Origin: Bacillus infantis NRRL B-14911
GTDB lineage: Bacteria; Bacillota; Bacilli; Bacillales; Cytobacillaceae
Assembly: GCF_000473245.1 (NCBI RefSeq)
Contig: NC_022524.1
Span: 37,501 to 95,000 of the forward strand
Direction of reading: 5' to 3'
Length of the DNA: 57,500 nucleotides
In this document: positions 30,619-36,877 of the stretch, piece by piece
Layout of the letters: the number at the start of each line of letters is the position of its first letter
Position numbering within the stretch: the first letter of the stretch is position 1
Translations under genes and position numbers: made by a program
Notes under the pieces: generated by a model
What the model was told of the DNA's origin: nothing
The model's database searches: none
What the model saw: only the letters and a program-made list of their open reading frames with translations

Positions 30619-32220
30619 ATGAAGCCCGTTAATCAATCAGGAGATCTGTTCAAAGGAGCCCTGATCCTTGCAGCTGCAGCTTTGATCACAAAGGTTTTGA
30701 GCGCAGTTTACAGAGTCCCCTTCCAGAATATCGTAGGGGATGTCGGCTTTTATATTTACCAGCAGGTATATCCTTTTTACGGGATTGCCATCGTGCTGTC
30801 TACATACGGTTTTCCGGTCGTGATTTCAAAGCTTTATGCTGAACAGGCAAAGAGCAGGAAAGAAGCTCTTCAGCTGCTGGCGGCCTCCGGTCTTTTCCTT
30901 TTGGCCGCTGGTCTGGCTGCTTTCTTGATAATGTTTGCCGGGGCAGATTGGATTGCTTCGCAAATGGGAGATCCAAAGCTGGGTATCCTTTTAAGGACTC
31001 TTTCACCAGCCTTCCTTCTTCTGCCGGCGACAGCTCTTCTCAGGGGTTATTTCCAGGGCCGTGGCGACATGCTTCCGACTGCTGTTTCCCAGGTGGGAGA
31101 GCAGGCCATCCGTGTGGCGACCATTTTGGCTGCTGCGTTCATCCTCATGAAAGAAGGAGCATCACTATATACAGCCGGCAGCGGGGCCATTTTCGGTTCA
31201 GTGACAGGAGGCATTGCTTCTGCAGTCATCCTGTCCGCCTTTTTCTGGCGTGTGATAAAAAAGGAAGCAGCTGGGGCAGCGGGTATTGAACTGAGTGGAA
31301 AAGCAGTCCTGAAGACGATGAAAACCATCGCTCTCCAGGGTGCGGCCATCAGTGCGGCTTCTATGCTGCTCATCCTTCTTCAGCTGGCAGATTCTCTGAA
31401 TCTGTATTCCCTGCTTGTATCGGCAGGGCTGGATGCTGAAGAGGCAAAGAAGCTGAAAGGGATTTATGACAGGGGCCAGCCGCTCATACAGCTTGGGACC
31501 GTTATTGCCACCTCAATGTCGCTTTCCCTTGTTCCGCTCATCACAGCTGAAAAACTGAAAAACAATCAGAAGTTCCTTGCTGAAAAGGCAGGCCTAGCCC
31601 TCCGTGTCAGCCTGCTCTTTGGGACAGGTGCGGCCTTAGGATTATGGGCCATTATCAAGCCGGTCAATATCATGCTGTTTGAGAATGCGGAAGGATCAGA
31701 AGTGCTCGCAGTGCTGAGCCTGTTCATTTTCTTTGCCTCGATCATCATGACCCTGGCGGCCATTCTGCAGGGGCTGGGCCACACCTTTTTCCCGGCGGCA
31801 GTGATTATTGGAGGCTTCGGGATAAAATATATCCTTAACATTCTGCTTGTGCCGGCTGCAGGGACGATGGGAGCAGCTATTGCTGCATGTGCAGCACTCG
31901 CCGTTGTGCTGCTTGTCCTGCACGCCAGGCTCCGCTTCTTATTCCGGCAGCCTTTAGTGCCGGGCCGCTTCATCCTGGGGCTCGGAACTGCTGCTGCTGT
32001 CATGCTGCTGTATTTGAAGGCCTACCTGCTGGCAGCAGGATCTTTGGCAGGGGAAGGGCGCCTTGCGGCCGGCCTTATAGCTTTAAGTGCAGCTGCAACA
32101 GGCGGAATTGTATTCATGCTTTTAGCTTTAAAAGGAGAGACTTTTAGAAAAGAAGAAATCAGCATGCTGCCTTTTGGAAGCAAGCTGGGCTATTTGCTGC
32201 CCGGCAGGAACAGGAGATGA
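30619..32220 (+). CDS. yabM: MOP-superfamily polysaccharide/lipid flippase YabM
   Basis: An integral membrane protein of the polysaccharide transporter group of the MOP superfamily, related to SpoVB and MurJ-like flippases. The 533 residues form about 14 hydrophobic segments spread over the whole length; the N-terminal block FKGALILAAAALITKVLSAVYRVPFQNIVGD is typical for SpoVB/YabM proteins. GGAAGGAG lies upstream. It follows spoVT and precedes yabN by 6 bases, as in B. subtilis. The lipid substrate cannot be told from sequence; a role in envelope or spore cortex precursor transport is inference. Confidence 0.9.
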   Translation: MKPVNQSGDLFKGALILAAAALITKVLSAVYRVPFQNIVGDVGFYIYQQVYPFYGIAIVLSTYGFPVVISKLYAEQAKSRKEALQLLAASGLFLLAAGLAAFLIMFAGADWIASQMGDPKLGILLRTLSPAFLLLPATALLRGYFQGRGDMLPTAVSQVGEQAIRVATILAAAFILMKEGASLYTAGSGAIFGSVTGGIASAVILSAFFWRVIKKEAAGAAGIELSGKAVLKTMKTIALQGAAISAASMLLILLQLADSLNLYSLLVSAGLDAEEAKKLKGIYDRGQPLIQLGTVIATSMSLSLVPLITAEKLKNNQKFLAEKAGLALRVSLLFGTGAALGLWAIIKPVNIMLFENAEGSEVLAVLSLFIFFASIIMTLAAILQGLGHTFFPAAVIIGGFGIKYILNILLVPAAGTMGAAIAACAALAVVLLVLHARLRFLFRQPLVPGRFILGLGTAAAVMLLYLKAYLLAAGSLAGEGRLAAGLIALSAAATGGIVFMLLALKGETFRKEEISMLPFGSKLGYLLPGRNRR

Positions 32221-32226
32221 TTTGAC

Positions 32227-33687
32227 ATGAATAAGATTACGATTTACGGCCTTGGGGCGGGAGACCTTGAACAGCTGCCCTTTGGCGTCTATAAAGCTCT
32301 TCAGGCTGAGGGGGCGGTATATTTAAGGACAGAGGACCACCCGGTGATCCGGGAGCTTCAAGATGAAGGGATGGCTTTTCAATCATTTGATCGTATATAC
32401 GAAAAGCACAGCCGCTTTGAAGAGGTATATGAGGAAATTTGCGATATTCTCCTGGCGAAAGCAGCAGATAGGGATGTTGTCTATGCTGTACCGGGCCATC
32501 CGCTGGTTGCGGAGAAAACGGTTCAGATTCTGCTTGAGAAAGGCCCTGTGCTGGGAATTGATATCGTGATTGGGGGAGGCCAGAGCTTTCTGGACGCCCT
32601 GTTTCAGGCACTGAAAATAGATCCGATCGAAGGCTTTCAGCTGCTGGATGCCACTGATCTGAAGAAAGATGAAGTGATGCTTAAGCATCATATGATCATC
32701 GGGCAGGTGTATGATACCTACGTGGCGAGCAATGTGAAGCTGACCCTGATGGAAATGCTTCCGTACGATTATGAAATTTATATTGCCACGGCAGCAGGGA
32801 GCAGCAGGGAAAGCATCAGGAAGGTGCCTTTGTTTGAGCTTGACCGGGAAGCGGAAATCAATAACCTGACCTCAGTCTATGTGCCGCCGGTAAAGGATGA
32901 AACCCTCCTTTACAGGGAATTCAGCAAGTTCCGGGAAATCATCGCCGCATTGAGGGGGCCGGACGGCTGTCCGTGGGATCTCAAGCAGACGCACCAATCG
33001 CTCAGGAAATACTTGATCGAGGAAGCTTATGAGCTTATCGAAGCGATTGATAATGAAGATATCGACCATATGATCGAGGAGCTGGGAGATGTCCTCCTGC
33101 AGGTAGTTCTGCACGCGCAGATCGGGGAAGATGACGGCTATTTCTCTATAGATGATGTCATTCAGGGTGTCAGCGAAAAAATGATCCGCAGGCATCCCCA
33201 TGTTTTTGGCGACGCCTCGGCGGATACAGAAGAGCAGGTGCTGAAAAATTGGCAGGAAATCAAGGCTGAAGAAAAAGGAGCAGTTCCTGAGTCGCTCTTA
33301 AGCGGAATCGTCAAATCAATGCCGCAGCTGCTCCAGGCGGCGGATATCCAGAAGAAAGCAGCCGGCGCAGGCTTTGACTGGCAGGAAATCGGGCCGGCTT
33401 GGGAGAAGGTTAAAGAAGAGCTGTCTGAATTTGAAGAGGAAATGAACCGGGACCCGCGGTCAGAAGAGGCAGCAAAAGAGTTCGGCGATATCCTGTTTGC
33501 ACTCGTGAATATTGCGAGATTCTGCAAAATCGATCCGGAGCAGGCGGTCTTCACGACCAATCAGAAGTTCATCAGACGTTTTAAGTATATTGAAGATAAA
33601 GTCAGGGAGAGCGGCCGGGACTTCAGCGGATACAGCCTGGAAGAGCTGGACCGGTTCTGGGATGAAGCGAAACAGCAAGGACTATAA
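32227..33687 (+). CDS. mazG: MazG nucleotide pyrophosphohydrolase fused to a methylase-type domain (YabN)
   Basis: A two-domain protein of 486 residues. The N-terminal half (about 1-220) has the tetrapyrrole (corrin/porphyrin) methylase fold, with ITIYGLGAGDLEQLP and VPGHPLVAEKTVQ; its substrate is unknown. The C-terminal half is MazG, which hydrolyses NTPs to NMP and PPi: ALRGPDGCPWDLKQTHQSL, EEAYELIEAIDNED and the EExxD-type motif HMIEELGDVLLQVVLHAQ carry the metal ligands. This fusion is normal for Bacillus YabN. It starts 6 bases after yabM. Confidence 0.95.
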   Translation: MNKITIYGLGAGDLEQLPFGVYKALQAEGAVYLRTEDHPVIRELQDEGMAFQSFDRIYEKHSRFEEVYEEICDILLAKAADRDVVYAVPGHPLVAEKTVQILLEKGPVLGIDIVIGGGQSFLDALFQALKIDPIEGFQLLDATDLKKDEVMLKHHMIIGQVYDTYVASNVKLTLMEMLPYDYEIYIATAAGSSRESIRKVPLFELDREAEINNLTSVYVPPVKDETLLYREFSKFREIIAALRGPDGCPWDLKQTHQSLRKYLIEEAYELIEAIDNEDIDHMIEELGDVLLQVVLHAQIGEDDGYFSIDDVIQGVSEKMIRRHPHVFGDASADTEEQVLKNWQEIKAEEKGAVPESLLSGIVKSMPQLLQAADIQKKAAGAGFDWQEIGPAWEKVKEELSEFEEEMNRDPRSEEAAKEFGDILFALVNIARFCKIDPEQAVFTTNQKFIRRFKYIEDKVRESGRDFSGYSLEELDRFWDEAKQQGL

Positions 33688-33701
33688 AGGGGGAGACAAG
33701 A

Positions 33702-33971
33702 ATGAGACTGGATAAATTTTTGAAGGTATCAAGACTGATTAAAAGAAGAACGCTCGCAAAGGAAGTGGCTGACCAGGGAAGGATCCTGATCAACGGACAG
33801 CAGGGGAAGGCCAGCTCAACCGTAAAGGTCGGCGATGAGCTGACGGTCAGGCTCGGGCAGCGGATTGTAACAGCGAAGATCGAGCGCCTCCAGGAAACAA
33901 GCCGCAAGGAAGAAGCCGCTGAAATGTACACCATCCTGAAGGAAGAGCGCACCGGCCAGCAGGAAAATTAA
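33702..33971 (+). CDS. rqcP: S4-domain protein RqcP (YabO)
   Basis: A ribosome-associated quality control factor that works with RqcH to add alanine tails to stalled peptides on 50S subunits. The 89 residues are mainly one S4 RNA-binding domain (MRLDKFLKVSRLIKRRTLAKEVADQGRI...), with basic residues on the first helices. GGGGGAGA lies upstream. The order yabN-rqcP-yabP is the same as in B. subtilis. The last 20 residues are charged and variable. Confidence 0.95.
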   Translation: MRLDKFLKVSRLIKRRTLAKEVADQGRILINGQQGKASSTVKVGDELTVRLGQRIVTAKIERLQETSRKEEAAEMYTILKEERTGQQEN

Positions 33972-34099
33972 TGTTTAAGTCAGCACCAGCGGGGAAACAG
34001 GTATTGTATAATGGCCGGACCTGACTGAATTGTTCTAAACGGCCCCCCTCCCTCATAACATGTACAAAAGGTTGTACTATGCGATTGTGGGGGATGAGG

Positions 34100-34402
34100 A
34101 TGAGTCAATACTATGAATCAAACACAGGCAAAAGCAATGCTCCTGATCATGATGTCATCATGAGGGGACGAAAGCTTCTGGATATTACCGGCGTCAAGCA
34201 GGTCGAAAGCTTTGATAATGAAGAATTCCTTTTGGAGACAGTCATGGGCTTCCTGGCCATCCGCGGCCAGAATCTCCAGATGAAGAATCTGGACGTGGAG
34301 AAAGGGATCGTATCCATTAAGGGGAAAGTATTTGACCTCGTATATATGGATGAACAGCAAGGGGAAAAAGCTAAAGGGTTCTTTAGCAAGATATTCCGAT
34401 GA
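34100..34402 (+). CDS. yabP: Sporulation protein YabP
   Basis: A spore-forming-specific protein of the YabP/YqfC family; in B. subtilis it is expressed in the mother cell under SigE and has no known biochemical activity. The 100 residues contain the family core RGRKLLDITGVKQVESFDNEEFLLETVMGFLAIRGQNL. ATG 34100 (MSQYYES) is chosen with GGGGAT upstream; ATG 34079 is less likely. It overlaps yabQ by 4 bases (ATGA), so the two are translated together. Confidence 0.93.
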   Translation: MSQYYESNTGKSNAPDHDVIMRGRKLLDITGVKQVESFDNEEFLLETVMGFLAIRGQNLQMKNLDVEKGIVSIKGKVFDLVYMDEQQGEKAKGFFSKIFR

Positions 34403-35025
34403 CCCTTTCTGCGCAGTTTCTTACCATGCTTGCCATGATTGGCATGGGAAGCGCGTTCGGCGCGTCGCTCGATACATATAACCGCTTCCTGCGCCGCGCC
34501 AAAAGAAAAAGCTGGATTGTCTTCATCAATGATTTTTTATTTTGGAGTCTGCAGGGACTTGCTGTCTTTTATGTATTGTTCGTAATCAACCAGGGCGAGC
34601 TGAGGTTCTACATCTTTATTGCCCTGTTCTGTGGATTTGCCGCCTACCAGAGCCTGCTTAAGCAGGGGTTCCTCCGGCTGCTTGAAATTTTGATAGGAGC
34701 GATTGCCGCGATATTCCGCTTTTTTGTCAGAATGGCACACCTTTTGGTTTATAAACCGATCCAATCGATCATCATGGGTATTATTTCACTTATTGTGCTG
34801 CTCGGAAAAGGCATACTGGCCCTTATGCAGCTGGTACTTAGGATCATATGGACCCTTTTAAAAGTGATTTTAAGCCCTGTCAAATGGATTTGGTCACTTT
34901 TTTGGTTTATTTTGCCGAAAAAGATTAAAAATAGCGTCGAGAAGTTATATAATAAATTGGCAGGAAATTTACACACATTCAAGAATAACTTAAACAGCTT
35001 AATAACCAGATGGAAAAATAAATAA
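34399..35025 (+). CDS. yabQ: Spore cortex biosynthesis protein YabQ
   Basis: A membrane protein needed for spore cortex formation in B. subtilis. The 208 residues have an N-terminal part with about four to five membrane segments (FLTMLAMIGMGSAFGASLDTYNRFLRR is the family signature) and a basic, amphipathic C-terminal tail ending WKNK. The start overlaps the stop of yabP. divIC begins 23 bases downstream with its own ribosome binding site. Biochemical function is unknown. Confidence 0.92.
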   Translation: MTLSAQFLTMLAMIGMGSAFGASLDTYNRFLRRAKRKSWIVFINDFLFWSLQGLAVFYVLFVINQGELRFYIFIALFCGFAAYQSLLKQGFLRLLEILIGAIAAIFRFFVRMAHLLVYKPIQSIIMGIISLIVLLGKGILALMQLVLRIIWTLLKVILSPVKWIWSLFWFILPKKIKNSVEKLYNKLAGNLHTFKNNLNSLITRWKNK

Positions 35026-35048
35026 ATGGGCAAGGAGGGGCTGCGAGA

Positions 35049-35456
35049 GTGAGTGCCATCAGGAAACGCAAAGTAGCAAAAATCGAGACAAACTATGCCA
35101 AACAGCAAGAGAATGCAGAGATCAGCACAGCCAGGAAGAGAGTCCTGCTTATCCGCAGGCTGACTGTCTTTTTCGTTGGCGCTGCAGCCATCGCCGTATT
35201 GATGATCTCTACACTCGTCACGCAATCCTCTGCTCTTGAAGAAAAGGCCCTCGAAAAAGAGAAATTTGAAAAGAAGCTCGCCTCCCTTAAAAAGAATGAG
35301 GTCCTCCTGGAAGAAGAAATCGTCAAACTGAATGATGATGAATATATAGCCAAGCTTGCGAGGAAGAACTATTTCCTTTCCGAAAAGGATGAAATCATCT
35401 TTAATCTGCCTGAGGACAAGGACGGAAAGAAGGAAAAGGAAAAAACATCCGAGTAG
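35049..35456 (+). CDS. divIC: Cell-division protein DivIC (FtsB-like)
   Basis: A bitopic septal protein that pairs with FtsL and DivIB in the divisome. The 135 residues have a basic cytoplasmic N-terminus, one membrane segment at about 38-58 (LTVFFVGAAAIAVLMIS), then a coiled coil (LEEKALEKEKFEKKLASLKKNEVLLEEEI) and the DivIC motif DDEYIAKLARKNYFLSEKDEIIF. It starts with GTG; AAGGAGGGG is upstream. The acidic-basic tail KDGKKEKEKTSE is variable in the family. Confidence 0.95.
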   Translation: MSAIRKRKVAKIETNYAKQQENAEISTARKRVLLIRRLTVFFVGAAAIAVLMISTLVTQSSALEEKALEKEKFEKKLASLKKNEVLLEEEIVKLNDDEYIAKLARKNYFLSEKDEIIFNLPEDKDGKKEKEKTSE

Positions 35457-35464
35457 CAGTCTTA

Positions 35465-35494
35465 TTGACACTCTTTTTTGAAATTCTGTATAAT
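35465..35494 (+). promoter_or_regulatory. SigA promoter of yabR
   Basis: TTGACA (35465-35470), 18 bases, TATAAT (35489-35494): both boxes perfect, directly after divIC. Confidence 0.85.
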
Positions 35495-35542
35495 ATAAAG
35501 TAAGTTTAATTCTTTTAATCTTTAAGGAGGCAAAATCTTTTT

Positions 35543-36013
35543 ATGTCAATCGAAGTAGGCAGCAAGTTACAAGGAAAGGTAACCGGCATTACAAACTTCG
35601 GCGCGTTCGTAGAACTGCCGGAAGGTTCAACCGGTCTTGTCCACATTAGTGAGGTCGCAGATAACTATGTTAAGGATATTAATGATCACCTGAAGGTCGG
35701 TGACCAGGTAGAGGTTAAAGTCATTAATGTGGAGAAGGATGGAAAGATCGGCTTATCCATCAAGAAAGCAATAGACAGGCCAGAGAGACCTGCCAGACCA
35801 GAAAGAACTGACAGGCCTGAACGCCGCGATTCACGGGGCGGATATTCCGGATCCCAGCGTCCGCGCCACGGAAGATCCAATGACAGCCGTCCGCCAAGAG
35901 AGAACTTTGAGTCTAAAATGGCCAAGTTCCTGAAAGACAGTGAAGATCGATTGGCCTCGCTAAAACGCAATACTGAATCCAAACGCGGAGGAAGAGGCGC
36001 TAAACGAGGATAA
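35543..36013 (+). CDS. yabR: S1-domain RNA-binding protein YabR
   Basis: An RNA-binding protein with one S1 domain (residues 1-75: GSKLQGKVTGITNFGAFVELPEGSTGLVHISEVADNYV). Residues 78-110 form a low-complexity basic stretch with the repeated motif RPER and RPARPE, then Gly/Arg-rich segments to the end, typical of general RNA-binding tails. The length of 156 is longer than B. subtilis YabR, mainly in this tail. AAGGAGG lies 9 bases upstream. Its role is not established; a general-stress or translation role is only inferred from the domain. Confidence 0.92.
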   Translation: MSIEVGSKLQGKVTGITNFGAFVELPEGSTGLVHISEVADNYVKDINDHLKVGDQVEVKVINVEKDGKIGLSIKKAIDRPERPARPERTDRPERRDSRGGYSGSQRPRHGRSNDSRPPRENFESKMAKFLKDSEDRLASLKRNTESKRGGRGAKRG

Positions 36014-36049
36014 CTTGCTGCTGATTTTTTCTATATATTGCATGACCAT

Positions 36050-36077
36050 GACAGGCCGAGGGGCTTGTCTTTTTTTT
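36050..36077 (+). terminator. yabR terminator
   Basis: GACAGGCC and GGCTTGTC pair (one G-T) around GAGG, followed by eight T. Confidence 0.8.
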
Positions 36078-36093
36078 GCGCTTTAACAGAACG

Positions 36094-36128
36094 AAAAAAC
36101 ACCTGCTCCCAATTGAGCAGGTGTTTTT
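36094..36128 (-). terminator. Terminator of the tRNA unit
   Basis: A 13-bp stem (AAAACACCTGCTC with GAGCAGGTGTTTT, loop CCAATT). On the minus strand it ends in TTTTTT, so it fits the two minus-strand tRNA genes; it may also back up yabR from the other side. Confidence 0.8.
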
Positions 36129-36191
36129 GGATGTATGGGAAGAATCAGACAACCATCGAGTCTTAATTTAGGTCTCAAAAATAGAACTAAA

Positions 36192-36258
36192 AAGACGCCT
36201 TCATTTCTGAGGCGTCTTAAGCTTGTCGGCTCTGAGCAAGCCGCTTCCGCATTTCATT
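36192..36258. repeat. Partial hairpin repeat (3' arm only)
   Basis: GAGGCGTCTTAAGCTTGTCGG, shared with the full unit next to it, and AGCAAGCCGCTTCCGC match the 3' half of the repeat family at 9945-10500. The 5' arm is missing. Confidence 0.75.
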
Positions 36259-36380
36259 GTCCAGCTGCGGGTGCTAGCCCCTCGAGTCTTAAGCCACCTC
36301 AGAATTGAAGGCAAAAGACGCCATCATTTCTGAGGCGTCTTAAGCTTGTCGGGGCTGGGCAAGCACCCTCCGCATTTCAT
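36259..36380. repeat. Hairpin repeat unit 5 (full)
   Basis: Begins GTCCAGCTGC and ends CTCCGCATTTCAT. Pairs: GGTGCT with AGCACC, AGCCCC with GGGGCT, CTTAAG with CTTAAG, CCTCAGAA with TTCTGAGG, and GGC with GCC around the loop AAAAGAC. The outermost stem differs from those of units 1 and 4 on both arms. It ends directly at the 3' end of tRNA-Glu. Confidence 0.85.
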
Positions 36381-36383
36381 GTA

Positions 36384-36455
36384 TGACCCCTACGGGATTC
36401 GAACCCGTGTTACCGCCGTGAAAGGGCGGTGTCTTAACCGCTTGACCAAGGGGCC
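36384..36455 (-). tRNA. tRNA-Glu (anticodon TTC)
   Basis: On the minus strand a complete cloverleaf of 72 bases: acceptor GGCCCCT with AGGGGTC plus discriminator A, D-loop TTGGTCAAGCGGTTAAGA, anticodon loop CTTTCAC (TTC), T-arm GGGTTCGAATCCC. CCA is not encoded. It lies after tRNA-Met, as in the trnSL cluster of B. subtilis at this place. Confidence 0.97.
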
Positions 36456-36471
36456 GTATTAAAGATAAGGA

Positions 36472-36545
36472 TAGCGGCGGAGGGGATCGAACCCCCGACC
36501 TCACGGGTATGAACCGTACGCTCTAGCCAGCTGAGCTACACCGCC
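36472..36545 (-). tRNA. tRNA-Met (elongator type, anticodon CAT)
   Basis: On the minus strand a 74-base cloverleaf starts GGCGGTGTAGCTCAGCTGG, has the anticodon CAT within GGTTCATACCC and T-arm GGGGTTCGATCCCC. The first pair can form (G-T), unlike initiator tRNA, so it is an elongator; the sequence matches B. subtilis elongator tRNA-Met. Confidence 0.95.
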
Positions 36546-36565
36546 ATAATATAAGCACAAGGAAT

Positions 36566-36594
36566 ATAATACAAAGGATTGACCGTGGTGTCAA
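36566..36594 (-). promoter_or_regulatory. SigA promoter of the tRNA-Met/tRNA-Glu unit
   Basis: On the minus strand TTGACA (36589-36594), 17 bases, TATTAT (36566-36571), about 20 bases before tRNA-Met. Confidence 0.88.
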
Positions 36595-36776
36595 TAATAT
36601 TTTAAAAGAAAAATGTCGGTTCTCCTTTTTTTCGGTTCGCCAATTTTTTTTGACGGGCAAATCGCGCTTTCAAGGCATTATCAACCTCTTTTTGAGTGAA
36701 TATTCAAAACATAAATTATATTTTAGGGATTATCTTCCATTATATTGTTTGCTTTTTTGTTATTAGGAGGAAAGCC

Positions 36777-36842
36777 GTCGAAAGAAAAACATGGGCTTGT
36801 CTCCTCTTTTGACAAACTTTTATGCATAACCAATTTTATAAT
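36777..36842 (+). promoter_or_regulatory. spoIIE promoter with Spo0A boxes
   Basis: TTGACA (36809-36814) and TATAAT (36837-36842) are separated by 22 bases, longer than optimal; B. subtilis spoIIE has a similarly long spacer that makes it Spo0A-dependent. TTTGACAAA (reverse complement TTTGTCAAA, a perfect Spo0A box) overlaps the -35, and GTCGAA lies at 36777-36782. Confidence 0.7.
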
Positions 36843-36877
36843 AATCAGCAACGATACAAATACGGGGAGTGGAATAA

